DNA of 64,000 nucleotides from Nitrospirota bacterium (lineage in GTDB: Bacteria > Nitrospirota > Nitrospiria > Nitrospirales > Nitrospiraceae): contig JACRLR010000018.1 of the NCBI GenBank assembly GCA_016219645.1, positions 266,932 to 330,931 of the forward strand, in the 5' to 3' direction. Below are positions 35,185 through 43,811 of the stretch, piece after piece (position 1 is the first letter of the stretch; each line of letters opens with the position of its first letter). The position numbers were made by a program, and so were the translations under genes. The notes beneath the pieces were generated by a model. That model was not told where the DNA came from. It made no database searches and worked only from the letters and a program-made list of their open reading frames with translations.

Positions 35185-37302
35185 ATGGTACACACAGTTG
35201 AGTTAGAGGTTGCCGGGCGTATCCTGCGGCTTGAGACAGGTCGTGTGGCACGCCAAGCAGACGGTTCGATTTGGGCCTCGTACGGCGACACCGTCGTACT
35301 AGCGACAGCCGTGGCGTCTCAGGTTGCCAAGTCGGGGGTAGATTTTCTTCCCCTCACGGTCGATTATCAGGAAAAATCCTTCGCAGCAGGTAAGATTCCA
35401 GGGGGGTATTTCAAGCGAGAAGCGCGTCCATCCGAAAAAGCGGTGCTGACCAGCCGGCTGATCGATCGGCCGCTCCGTCCTCTTTTCCCCGAAGGCTACT
35501 ACTTCGAAACTCAAGTCATCGCTTCAGTCCTTTCGGCTGATCAGACAGGTTCGTCCGACATCCTCGCCATTATTGCCTCCTCTGCGGCCCTGACCATCTC
35601 GAATATTCCGTTCGACAATCCGATCGCAGGTGTGAGGATCGGGCGGCTGAACGGCAACTTCGTGGTCAACCCCGATCTTGAGACCGTGGCGAAAAGCGAG
35701 CTGCAACTCGTCGTGGCTGGGACGGCTGATGCGGTCATGATGGTCGAAGCAGGGGCGAACGAATTGTCCGAAGCCATCATGCTCGAGGCAATCGAGCTTG
35801 CCCATCTCGAGATCAAGAAGATTGTGGCCAAGATTCGCGAGTTACAGTCCGTTGCCGGGAAGCCCAAGCGGAAAGTGGAAAAGGAGCAGATCGATTCCGC
35901 GCTCGCCGCGCAGGTGAAGGCCCTGGTGGCGCAAGGCATTCGCGAGGCCATCATGATCCCGAACAAAGCGGCGAGGCAGGAACGGTTGGATGAAATTAAA
36001 AGCGACGCCGTCCAAAAACTCCAAAATGTGGGCGATCCGAATCGGGAGCGGCACGTCAAGTTGGTGTTTCATGAACTGGAGTATACGGAAGTCCGGAACA
36101 TGATCCTGGAGAAAGGCTCGAGGGCGGATGGACGTGGTCCCGCTGATATTCGCCCGATCACCTGCGAAGTCGGTGCGCTGCCACGGACCCACGGTTCTGC
36201 GATCTTCACCAGGGGCGAGACCCAAAGTTTGGCTGTGGTGACGCTCGGAACCACGGACGACGAGCAGCGAATCGATGCGTTGGAAGGGGAATACATGCGG
36301 ACGTTCATGCTTCATTACAATTTTCCGCCGTTCAGTGTCGGCGAAGCGCGGCCGCTTCGCTCACCGGGGCGCCGGGAAGTGGGTCATGGCGCATTGGCAG
36401 AACGGGCATTGGGTTCGGTGGTGCCCAGCAAGGAGGCATTCCCCTATACGCTTCGCATTGTGTCAGACATCCTCGAATCCAACGGATCCTCCTCGATGGC
36501 GACCGTCTGTGGGGGGAGTCTTGCCATGATGGATGCAGGGGTACCGATTAGAGAAGCCGTTGCCGGGATCGCCATGGGATTGATCAAGGAAGGTGATCGA
36601 GTCATGATCCTCTCAGATATCCTCGGGCTGGAGGATCACTTGGGGGACATGGATTTTAAGGTGTGCGGTACGAGGCAAGGTGTGACGGCATTGCAGATGG
36701 ATATCAAGATCGGCGGCATTACGTCGGCATTGATGCAAAAGGCTTTGGAACAGGCCAAGGCAGGCCGATTGCACATTCTGAGCTGTATGGAGAAGACGCT
36801 CCAAGCGCCACGAACAACCCTGTCGGCCTATGCGCCACGGATTTTCACGATGAAGGTCAAGCAGGACAAGATCCGCGAGATCATCGGTCCCGGCGGCAAA
36901 ACGATTCGCGGTATCATTGCGGATTGCGGGGTCAAGATCAATGTTGACGACAGCGGGACTGTGACGATCGCATCGGTTGATGGAGCGTCGGCTGAAAAGG
37001 CCAAAGACATGATCAGTCGGATCACCGAAGAGGTCGAGATCGGAAAGATTTATATGGGTACGGTTCGGAAGATCATGGACTTCGGCGCGTTTGTCGAAGT
37101 CTTGCCGGGAACCGATGGGCTCGTGCACATCTCACAGTTGGCGCACCATCGAGTTCAAGCTGTGTCCGACGAGGTGAAAGAAGGCGATCAAATTCTTGTG
37201 AAGGTCCTGGAAGTGGATCGCCAAGGAAAGATTCGTCTCAGCCGCAAGGAAGCCATGCCGGCTCCGACCGGAGCTGGTGCGCCAGATCCGTCTGCCAGGT
37301 AA
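35185..37302 (+). CDS. pnp: Polyribonucleotide nucleotidyltransferase (PNPase)
   Basis: 705 residues. 3'-5' phosphorolytic exoribonuclease, trimeric. Two RNase PH domains (about 1-140 and 310-530, with GGSLAMMDAGVPI and SDILGLEDHLGDMDFKV), helical linker, KH domain (IREIIGPGGKTIRGI near 562-576) and S1 domain (IYMGTVRKIMDFGAFVEVLPG near 620-640). Full length. GAGGAG precedes the ATG. Confidence 0.97.
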   Translation: MVHTVELEVAGRILRLETGRVARQADGSIWASYGDTVVLATAVASQVAKSGVDFLPLTVDYQEKSFAAGKIPGGYFKREARPSEKAVLTSRLIDRPLRPLFPEGYYFETQVIASVLSADQTGSSDILAIIASSAALTISNIPFDNPIAGVRIGRLNGNFVVNPDLETVAKSELQLVVAGTADAVMMVEAGANELSEAIMLEAIELAHLEIKKIVAKIRELQSVAGKPKRKVEKEQIDSALAAQVKALVAQGIREAIMIPNKAARQERLDEIKSDAVQKLQNVGDPNRERHVKLVFHELEYTEVRNMILEKGSRADGRGPADIRPITCEVGALPRTHGSAIFTRGETQSLAVVTLGTTDDEQRIDALEGEYMRTFMLHYNFPPFSVGEARPLRSPGRREVGHGALAERALGSVVPSKEAFPYTLRIVSDILESNGSSSMATVCGGSLAMMDAGVPIREAVAGIAMGLIKEGDRVMILSDILGLEDHLGDMDFKVCGTRQGVTALQMDIKIGGITSALMQKALEQAKAGRLHILSCMEKTLQAPRTTLSAYAPRIFTMKVKQDKIREIIGPGGKTIRGIIADCGVKINVDDSGTVTIASVDGASAEKAKDMISRITEEVEIGKIYMGTVRKIMDFGAFVEVLPGTDGLVHISQLAHHRVQAVSDEVKEGDQILVKVLEVDRQGKIRLSRKEAMPAPTGAGAPDPSAR

Positions 37303-37307
37303 CTGCG

Positions 37308-38561
37308 TTGTACCGCAAGCTTGTCCTGGACAATGGGGTGCGGGTGGTAACCGAACGGCTACCGACGCTCAAGTCGGTCACCGTGGGCATATGGGTCAAC
37401 TCTGGGTCGCGGGACGAGCAGCTTTCCGAGGCAGGCTATTCTCACTTCATCGAACACATGCTCTTCAAGGGAACGAGCACACGATCCTCCGCCGAAATCT
37501 CGCGTGAAATTGACGCGCTCGGCGGAGAGATGAACGCCTTTACGTCGCGTGAGACGACCACCTATTACGTGAAGGTGTTGGATCTGCAACTACCGCGGGC
37601 GGTCGAACTCCTTTCCGATCTGTTTTACCATTCACGTTTCGAATCCAAAGAAGTCGAAAAAGAAAAACAAGTCGTGTTGGAAGAAGTTCGCATGGTCCGG
37701 GACGATCCCGAGGACCTCGTGCAAGAGCTTCACTCGGGTCAAGTGCTGAAACGCCATCCGCTCGGCCGCCCTATTCTGGGCCGGGAGAAGACAATCGGAG
37801 GGCTTCGTCGACAAGACCTCCTGCACTTCATTGACACCCATTATGATCCGGCGCAGACGATCGTTGCCATTGCCGGGAACTTCGATCAGGCTTATCTTGA
37901 TCCGATGGTCGCGAGGTATTTTGGCAAAGATCGAGGGCCAATGACAAATAGCGTTAACGGGCGTCGTCCTCCCGACCTGCATGGCGGTGTCTTGTTGAAG
38001 AAGAAACGGTTAGAGCAGGTGCATTTGTGCCTTGGTCTCAAAGGCATCGCTGCTGGCCATAAGGATCGTTATGCACTCTATGCGCTCAATAGTGTGTTAG
38101 GTGGCAGTGTGAGTTCACGTTTATTTCAAGAAATACGAGAAAAGAGGGGCCTTGCCTACTCGATTTACTCCTTTCTGTCAGGCTACTCTGACGGCGGCAT
38201 GATCACGGTCTATGCAGCGACAAGGCCGAAGGAAGTGGACCGTGTTGTAGACCTCGTTTGCCGAGAAATACGGAGAATCGGGGCCCATGGCGTCGGACGG
38301 AAAGAGCTTGAAGGAGCTAAGACCCAAATGAAGGGCAGCCTGATGCTGAGCTTGGAGAGTTCTCACAGCCGTATGAGTAAGCTTGCGAAGGATGAACTGA
38401 CATATGGGCGGCATATGTCCCTGGAAGACATGTTGGCGCAAATCGATTCTGTCAATGAGGAGCAGGCCCTCAACGTGGCCCGCCAATTGTTCAGGCTGGA
38501 CTCCCTCGCGATCACAGGGCTCGGGCCCCTCGCTTCGCGTAGTCTTCAAGGTTACACATAA
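37308..38561 (+). CDS. M16 family zinc peptidase
   Basis: 417 residues from TTG 37308, five bases after the pnp stop. Inverzincin motif HFIEH at about 46-50 with the downstream Glu in the EINAFTSRETTTY-like helix (EMNAFTSRETTTYY). C-terminal inactive M16 half carries RGLAYSIYSF. Bacterial homologues downstream of pnp (YmxG/PqqL-like) are probably processing peptidases. No signal peptide, so cytoplasmic. Confidence 0.9.
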   Translation: MYRKLVLDNGVRVVTERLPTLKSVTVGIWVNSGSRDEQLSEAGYSHFIEHMLFKGTSTRSSAEISREIDALGGEMNAFTSRETTTYYVKVLDLQLPRAVELLSDLFYHSRFESKEVEKEKQVVLEEVRMVRDDPEDLVQELHSGQVLKRHPLGRPILGREKTIGGLRRQDLLHFIDTHYDPAQTIVAIAGNFDQAYLDPMVARYFGKDRGPMTNSVNGRRPPDLHGGVLLKKKRLEQVHLCLGLKGIAAGHKDRYALYALNSVLGGSVSSRLFQEIREKRGLAYSIYSFLSGYSDGGMITVYAATRPKEVDRVVDLVCREIRRIGAHGVGRKELEGAKTQMKGSLMLSLESSHSRMSKLAKDELTYGRHMSLEDMLAQIDSVNEEQALNVARQLFRLDSLAITGLGPLASRSLQGYT

Positions 38562-38691
38562 GAATTTTCTAATCCCCCACTTGTCGAGCCCAAGTAGCGT
38601 CGGCGATGGTTCAACGAGAATACATCTAACATATTGATTGCATTACTCTAATTTGGCCATAATCGACAAACATAACAGGGCCAATAATTCC

Positions 38692-38720
38692 TTGACACAG
38701 TTTCATGATTTCAGTACCAT
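38692..38720 (+). promoter_or_regulatory. Sigma70-type promoter for the two exported-protein genes
   Basis: TTGACA (38692-38697), 17-base spacer, TACCAT (38715-38720), in AT-rich sequence. Predicted leader of about 180 bases to the ATG at 38908. The 346-base gap 38562-38907 otherwise shows only an AT-rich leader. Confidence 0.65.
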
Positions 38721-38907
38721 GACCAAAATTTTACAATAGTTTTCAATCGAAGAAGCACTACACCAAGTAGCACAAAGAGATACAGCAGAGTCAAACATCG
38801 CTCTGGTTTTTTTGGATCACCGAATCTGTTTTTCGAGATTTGTCGTTCCTGAAATAGTGTCCATCGGTTATTGTGGCTGTTATTTTTTTATGGAGGAGGG
38901 ACTAGGT

Positions 38908-39417
38908 ATGTCAAAGGCCATACTTATAGCCGTCGTTGCAGCATTTTCCGCGCTCGGTATGCTGACGGGCGAGTTCGCCGTTGCTGCCGATGCGCCAACT
39001 GGGGCTGGCCCGGTCGACAACATCGTCGGCGGTAAGCCCATGAAGGGTGAGGTTACCAAGACTCTCAAGGGTCGGGTATGGTCCCAGTGGGCCGACAACC
39101 CGGATGGGGAATTGCTCTTCGGCATTCAATATTGGAACAGCGGCGAGCCTGGGTCGGGAACCCCGGCCGGCCGGTCGTCCTCCAACCTTGATGTGAAACC
39201 ACCGGATCCCCTGTTTTCCTGCTGTGGTTGGGGGTTTGTGGGTGGCACCGATAAGAACAATCCATATTCTGGTTGGTACCATGCCTCGACAACCGTTCGG
39301 TTGGCAGTGAAGGATAAGGCCCTTATGGACCAAATCATCAAGGCCTCTCAGGAACTCGTTGCCATGGAAGTAAGTCTGGATGGTCGGACGATTACCGGCT
39401 TTAAAGTTCTTAAGTAA
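38908..39417 (+). CDS. Exported protein of unknown function (first of a pair)
   Basis: 169 residues from ATG 38908 with GGAGGAGG upstream; the frame to 38812 is leader. Signal peptide about 1-27 (AVA-AD). Mature part: KGRVWSQWADNPDG, FGIQYWNSGEPG, a vicinal CysCys in LFSCCGWGFVGG and a C-terminal alpha/beta segment ending ITGFKVLK. The W/G-rich loop with two cysteines is distinctive but matches no family I know. Strong promoter, strong ribosome site and a terminator after the next gene suggest abundant expression. Confidence 0.65.
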   Translation: MSKAILIAVVAAFSALGMLTGEFAVAADAPTGAGPVDNIVGGKPMKGEVTKTLKGRVWSQWADNPDGELLFGIQYWNSGEPGSGTPAGRSSSNLDVKPPDPLFSCCGWGFVGGTDKNNPYSGWYHASTTVRLAVKDKALMDQIIKASQELVAMEVSLDGRTITGFKVLK

Positions 39418-39469
39418 TAGGCCTTGACAAGCATTTATTCTTTCATGTTCTGTTAAGGAGGATGCGATT

Positions 39470-40147
39470 ATGACGTTTCATCCGAAAGGCTGGGCCGTGA
39501 TGGCAGCAGCGGCGCTGGTGGTTTCTGTCGCCTCCACTGCACTGGCGATCGAATCATTTCAGGAACGGTTTGAGTGGGGGGACTTGAGCAAGCCGACAAC
39601 ATTGCAGGGCCGCGTGATCGTGCTGGATCCTTACGATGAAGCGGTCTGGATCAATGTCGCAGTGTTCGGAGGCAACGCCGAGAGTGGCCTTTACTGGCAG
39701 AAGATTCACCCAGGTAAGAATCTCAAGTTTTACGCCGACAAGGGGGCGTGGGAAGAGCTAAAAAAAATGGGTCGTCTTCATGCAGGACCGGCAGCGGCCA
39801 AGGAAGTGCCGCCGTCCAGTACGACCGATTTGATCGAATTTACCGTGACAGAGCCGGAGCAGAATCACCGTGTCATTTCTTCGGTCAAGAAGCTTCAGGA
39901 AGTGGCCGGTTCCATGGGGAAGCCGCTTAGCATCTCCGGTCTTCGATTAAAGGAGTGTGCGGGAAAAAGCGAAGTCGAGGCAGGCTGTGCGGCAGCAAAG
40001 CAGCAGCTCAATACCTCACCGATGTCTCCGGATGGGTCCCAGGTCCTCATGCAGTACGATGTATTGCTCCCCGGTGGGCAACCCGTTGCCGGATTGATTC
40101 CCTGGACCGCGAAATACAACACTGGCGCCGGCGCTGCTCATCACTAA
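39470..40147 (+). CDS. Exported protein of unknown function (second of a pair)
   Basis: 225 residues, AAGGAGG upstream. Signal peptide about 1-26 (ALA-IE). Mature part begins ESFQERFEWGDLSKPTTLQG, has LYWQKIHPGKNLKFYADKG, a cysteine pair (KECAGKSEVEAGC) and ends in a His pair. The LQGRVIVLD phrase parallels LKGRVWSQW in the first protein, hinting at a shared domain. Cotranscribed with it and terminated at 40171-40205. Confidence 0.65.
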   Translation: MTFHPKGWAVMAAAALVVSVASTALAIESFQERFEWGDLSKPTTLQGRVIVLDPYDEAVWINVAVFGGNAESGLYWQKIHPGKNLKFYADKGAWEELKKMGRLHAGPAAAKEVPPSSTTDLIEFTVTEPEQNHRVISSVKKLQEVAGSMGKPLSISGLRLKECAGKSEVEAGCAAAKQQLNTSPMSPDGSQVLMQYDVLLPGGQPVAGLIPWTAKYNTGAGAAHH

Positions 40148-40170
40148 ACTGAGTCAGTCTCTGTCTATGG

Positions 40171-40205
40171 AGGCGGCATTTCCGAAAGGAGATGCCGCCT
40201 TTTTT
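40171..40205 (+). terminator. Intrinsic terminator after the exported pair
   Basis: AGGCGGCAT (40171-40179) pairs with ATGCCGCCT (40192-40200), inner TTTCC/GGA pairing, then TTTTT. It overlaps the last bases of mutS on the other strand. Confidence 0.85.
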
Positions 40206-42870
40206 ACTTGTCTCGGTTGTCTGGGCCGGTTGGACCGATCCGTCGCTGGATGTCAGCGAGGCGATTGAGTGCGTCGAGCGGTGTCATGGAGAAGAGGTCA
40301 ATTTGTTTCATTTCCTCGATAATCGGGTGCGGCTGGGGAAGGGAACCGCATGTTGCTTCCTTCTCCGAAGATAGGGGCCTGTTCTCGGTGGCAGCGTCCG
40401 GTTGTTCCAATTGGGCCAGGACTTGTTGCGCCCTGGCGATGACTGTTTGTGGAAGACCCGCCAGCTTGGCGACATGAATACCATAGCTGCGGTCTGCACC
40501 CCCCGGCACAATTTTACGGAGGAATACCACGTCGCCGTCGCGTTCTTGGACTGCTACGCAGTAATTCTTGATCCCCTCCCGTAACCCTTCCAATTGCGTC
40601 ATCTCATGATAGTGAGTCGCGAACAGGGTTCTGGCTCCCAAGTGTCGGCGGTCTTGGATATGCTCCGCGATAGCCCAGGCGATGCTGAGTCCATCATATG
40701 TGCTGGTCCCTCGGCCAATCTCATCCAAGAGAATCAAGCTGCGGGAAGTCGCACTGTTCAGGATGTGAGCGGACTCAATCATCTCCACCATGAAGGTGCT
40801 CTGCCCTGCAGCCAAGTTGTCCGAGGCTCCGACCCGTGTGAAAATTCTGTCGACCAGTCCGATACGCGCCTCGGCGGCCGGCACGAAGCTTCCGATCTGC
40901 GCCAAGAGGACAATCAGGGCGACTTGGCGGAGATAGGTGCTTTTCCCTGCCATGTTGGGTCCAGTGAGGATCACAAGCCGGTTACCTGCACAGTCGAGGT
41001 CCGTGTCGTTGGGAACGAACGTCAGGTCGTGACTGAGCTGCTCGACCACAGGGTGGCGGCCTTCTCGAATACAGATCGAACCGCCCCCATCGACCAGGGG
41101 CTTGACGTAGCGATGTAATGCGGCAGTCTCGGCTAGCCCGGCGAGGACATCGAGCAAGGCGACGGTGTGGGCCATCGTTTGCAGGCGCGGCATTGCATCT
41201 GCCAAGCGCAGGCGCAATTGCTCGAATAGTTCTTGCTCAAGTGCCAACAGTTTAATTTCAGCGCCTGTGACACGCTCTTCCAGCTCTTTCAGCTCCGGCG
41301 TCATGAATCGTTCGGCATTGACCAGTGTTTGCTTGCGAGTATAATCAGGCGGGACACGGGCGAGGTGCGTTTTGGTAATTTCGATGTAGTAGCCGAACAC
41401 CTGATTGTAACGAACCTTGAGTGAGTCGATCCCTGTGCGCGCTCGCTCTTTGGCTTCCAGTGAAGCGATCCATTGCTTGCCTTCCGTGCTCGCCTTGCGC
41501 AGCTCATCGACCATGGGATCGTAGCCTTCCCGAATCGTGCCACTGTCGCGGAGCGATATCGGCGCATCAGGCTTGATGGCTTGGTCAACCGCATCATACA
41601 CATCACGACAATCGTCCCACGACTTGCGAGCGGCGGTCAGCAACGACGCATCGAACGGCTGCAGGTGGGACCGTAGCTCCGGCAGGGCACTCACGGACTG
41701 TTTCAAGGCGAGCAGTTCGCGAGGCCCGATGACACCGAGCGTCACACGGCTGCTCAGGCGGGCGATGTCTTGGATGTCACGGAGCGTGGTCCGGAGCGAC
41801 ACCCGTTGTTGAATCCGGTCTTTCAGCTCACCGACCGCATCGAGCCGAGCTTGAATGGCGCTGCAATCGAGGAGTGGTCTGAGGAGCCAATCGCGTAACA
41901 AGCGACTGCCCATCGCCGTTGCCGTGCGGTCCAAGATAGACAAGACTGTCGGCCGGCCCTGTCCCGATCGTGGCTCACTGGCTTCCGATGGTTGAACGAG
42001 TTCGAGGTTGCGAATCGTTGCGCTGTCCAGATGCATGCTGTCACCGCTCCAGCGCGGCTGCAGGCGCCGGAGGTGTGCGAGAGAGGCGGACGGTTGGGTT
42101 TCACGAAAATATCGCAGAACCGCTCCAGCGGATCCGATCCCGACGGTCAGGCCGCGACAACCGAATCCCTCGAGCGAGTGCACCGCAAACTGCGCCTGGA
42201 GTAGTCGTGCGGCCTCTTTGGGATTGAAGAAGGCTGAGGGTTTGGCGCAGAGACGTGCTCCTGACAGTCGAGTCAGGCATGATATGGCGTTGGTGTCCGA
42301 ATCGGGATGAAGCACTTCTCGTGGCTCCAGTCGGGCCAGCTCATCCATCAGTTGAATCCCTGCCCCTTCTCCCTCGAACTCTGTCACCCAAAACTCTCCA
42401 GTGGAGACGTCAAGACAGGCCAGCCCCGCGATGGGGCCTCGCTTGAGAGACGGGGCCATGACGTCGGAAAAGGCGACGGCCGCCAGGAAGTACGATTCTC
42501 CGGGGGAGAGAAACTCGGTATCGACCAACGTCCCGGGTGTATAGAGACGAACGACTTCACGGCGCACAAGACTCTTGGAGAGTTTTGGATCCTCCACCTG
42601 TTCGCAGAGCGCGACAGTTCGCCCGGCCTTGAGGAGCTTTGCAATATAGCCTTGCGCGGCATGGTGAGGCACTCCACAGAGAGGCACTGGGTCGATACTG
42701 GACTTATCACGAGAGGTCAGGGTGATGGAGAGGAGCTTGGAGGCAATCTTTGCATCCTCGTAAAACATTTCGTAGAAGTCGCCGACGCGGAACAGCAAAA
42801 TAGCATCGGAGTAGCTGCGCTTGATTTCGCGGTATTGCCGCATCAACGGTGAGGCGTCCGCGTCACTCAT
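40204..42870 (-). CDS. mutS: DNA mismatch repair protein MutS
   Basis: 888 residues, usual MutS1 length. Mismatch-reading motif GDFYEMF at 30-36 (F32, E34), connector and lever domains, ATPase with Walker A TGPNMAGKSTYLRQ near 630 and LILLDEIGRGTSTYDG (Walker B) near 705, and an HTH end. No MutL is in the window. Overlaps the upstream LapA gene by 8 bases. Confidence 0.96.
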   Translation of the reverse strand: MSDADASPLMRQYREIKRSYSDAILLFRVGDFYEMFYEDAKIASKLLSITLTSRDKSSIDPVPLCGVPHHAAQGYIAKLLKAGRTVALCEQVEDPKLSKSLVRREVVRLYTPGTLVDTEFLSPGESYFLAAVAFSDVMAPSLKRGPIAGLACLDVSTGEFWVTEFEGEGAGIQLMDELARLEPREVLHPDSDTNAISCLTRLSGARLCAKPSAFFNPKEAARLLQAQFAVHSLEGFGCRGLTVGIGSAGAVLRYFRETQPSASLAHLRRLQPRWSGDSMHLDSATIRNLELVQPSEASEPRSGQGRPTVLSILDRTATAMGSRLLRDWLLRPLLDCSAIQARLDAVGELKDRIQQRVSLRTTLRDIQDIARLSSRVTLGVIGPRELLALKQSVSALPELRSHLQPFDASLLTAARKSWDDCRDVYDAVDQAIKPDAPISLRDSGTIREGYDPMVDELRKASTEGKQWIASLEAKERARTGIDSLKVRYNQVFGYYIEITKTHLARVPPDYTRKQTLVNAERFMTPELKELEERVTGAEIKLLALEQELFEQLRLRLADAMPRLQTMAHTVALLDVLAGLAETAALHRYVKPLVDGGGSICIREGRHPVVEQLSHDLTFVPNDTDLDCAGNRLVILTGPNMAGKSTYLRQVALIVLLAQIGSFVPAAEARIGLVDRIFTRVGASDNLAAGQSTFMVEMIESAHILNSATSRSLILLDEIGRGTSTYDGLSIAWAIAEHIQDRRHLGARTLFATHYHEMTQLEGLREGIKNYCVAVQERDGDVVFLRKIVPGGADRSYGIHVAKLAGLPQTVIARAQQVLAQLEQPDAATENRPLSSEKEATCGSLPQPHPIIEEMKQIDLFSMTPLDALNRLADIQRRIGPTGPDNRDK

Positions 42871-43195
42871 CGTGTAACTCGTCAGTCAGGGTGGGGGCTA
42901 CTTGACTGGTAGCCTTTTCGAGCGAGTGGCGCAATCGTTCTAGGTCCACCTCAGCTTCCTGCAGTGCCTTGGTCTTTCGGCGAAGTTCGATCCGACCCCG
43001 TATCCATGGGGGGAAGAGAAGGATTCCTGAAACCAGCAGACCCATTCCGAATCCGGCGAGGATAGGTTTATAGATCGGAGTGGAGGCTTCGAATAAACCA
43101 AAGAAGTACCACAGTGTGACTTCCTGCTCCTGGTTCTGAAGGAAAAATGCCAGGGAGAGGAGCAGCAAAACTCCTACCAGAATCAGTCTAATCAT
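42863..43195 (-). CDS. LapA/DUF1049 membrane protein
   Basis: 110 residues, two membrane segments (about 1-20 and 45-66), the LapA hallmark FFLQNQEQEVTLWYFFG, then a cytoplasmic coiled coil (KTKALQEAEVDLERLRHSLEKA). E. coli LapA/LapB regulate lipopolysaccharide synthesis; no LapB is seen here. Overlaps mutS and tsaE by 8 bases each, so it is translationally coupled on both sides. Confidence 0.85.
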   Translation of the reverse strand: MIRLILVGVLLLLSLAFFLQNQEQEVTLWYFFGLFEASTPIYKPILAGFGMGLLVSGILLFPPWIRGRIELRRKTKALQEAEVDLERLRHSLEKATSQVAPTLTDELHDE

Positions 43196-43811
43196 GGCCT
43201 AGTTGGTTCTTCCCTGTCATAGCCTGGTTGCTTGCTCGATGCCTCTTGGCGCTCTTGCTGTACTGCCGCCGAGCGAGAGTGAGGACCTCCTGAGACTTCG
43301 GACCAGTTACGTTCAACCGAATTGTCCGACTCCGTGCGGCACGGTGGTTCAGCGCAATCTCGATCCGGTCCTGCGGTAGTTCGGCCAAGCCCTTGTCTGC
43401 CCATTCGATGGCTGTGACGGTTTGGCCGGAGAAATATTCGATCAGTCCTGTCGATTCAAGCTCGCGCAATGAACGGATACGATACAGATCCACATGCGCG
43501 AGCGGCAGGCGCCCTTGGTATTCGTGAATGACGACGAAGGTCGGGCTGGTTACGGCTGTCGGCGATGCGTTCAGGCCCACAGCGATTCCGCGGACGAGCG
43601 CCGTCTTGCCGGCTCCGAGCGGTCCGTAGAGCGCAATCGTTTCCCCTCCGCGAAGCACACGGCCAATCGCTTGCCCCAGCCGAGTCGTATGCTGGTGCGA
43701 TGTAGAGACCAGTTCCCACGGGAGGTCCGATGCAGATGCACGGAGAGCGGAATGCCGTCCTGCTCTCGTTGGCCTGGTCGCCTTAGATTGTTGTGGTTCG
43801 CTGGAGTGCAT
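43188..43811 (-). CDS. tsaE: tRNA threonylcarbamoyladenosine biosynthesis ATPase TsaE
   Basis: 207 residues from ATG 43811; the frame runs further up but only as a shadow of the previous gene. Walker A GPLGAGKTALVRGIA, then SPTFVVIHEY and HVDLYRI, IEWADKG. Supports t6A37 synthesis with TsaB, TsaC and TsaD (not in this window). There is a 35-residue N-terminal extension ahead of the core and a basic tail. Overlaps nnr by 29 bases. Confidence 0.88.
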   Translation of the reverse strand: MHSSEPQQSKATRPTRAGRHSALRASASDLPWELVSTSHQHTTRLGQAIGRVLRGGETIALYGPLGAGKTALVRGIAVGLNASPTAVTSPTFVVIHEYQGRLPLAHVDLYRIRSLRELESTGLIEYFSGQTVTAIEWADKGLAELPQDRIEIALNHRAARSRTIRLNVTGPKSQEVLTLARRQYSKSAKRHRASNQAMTGKNQLGHD

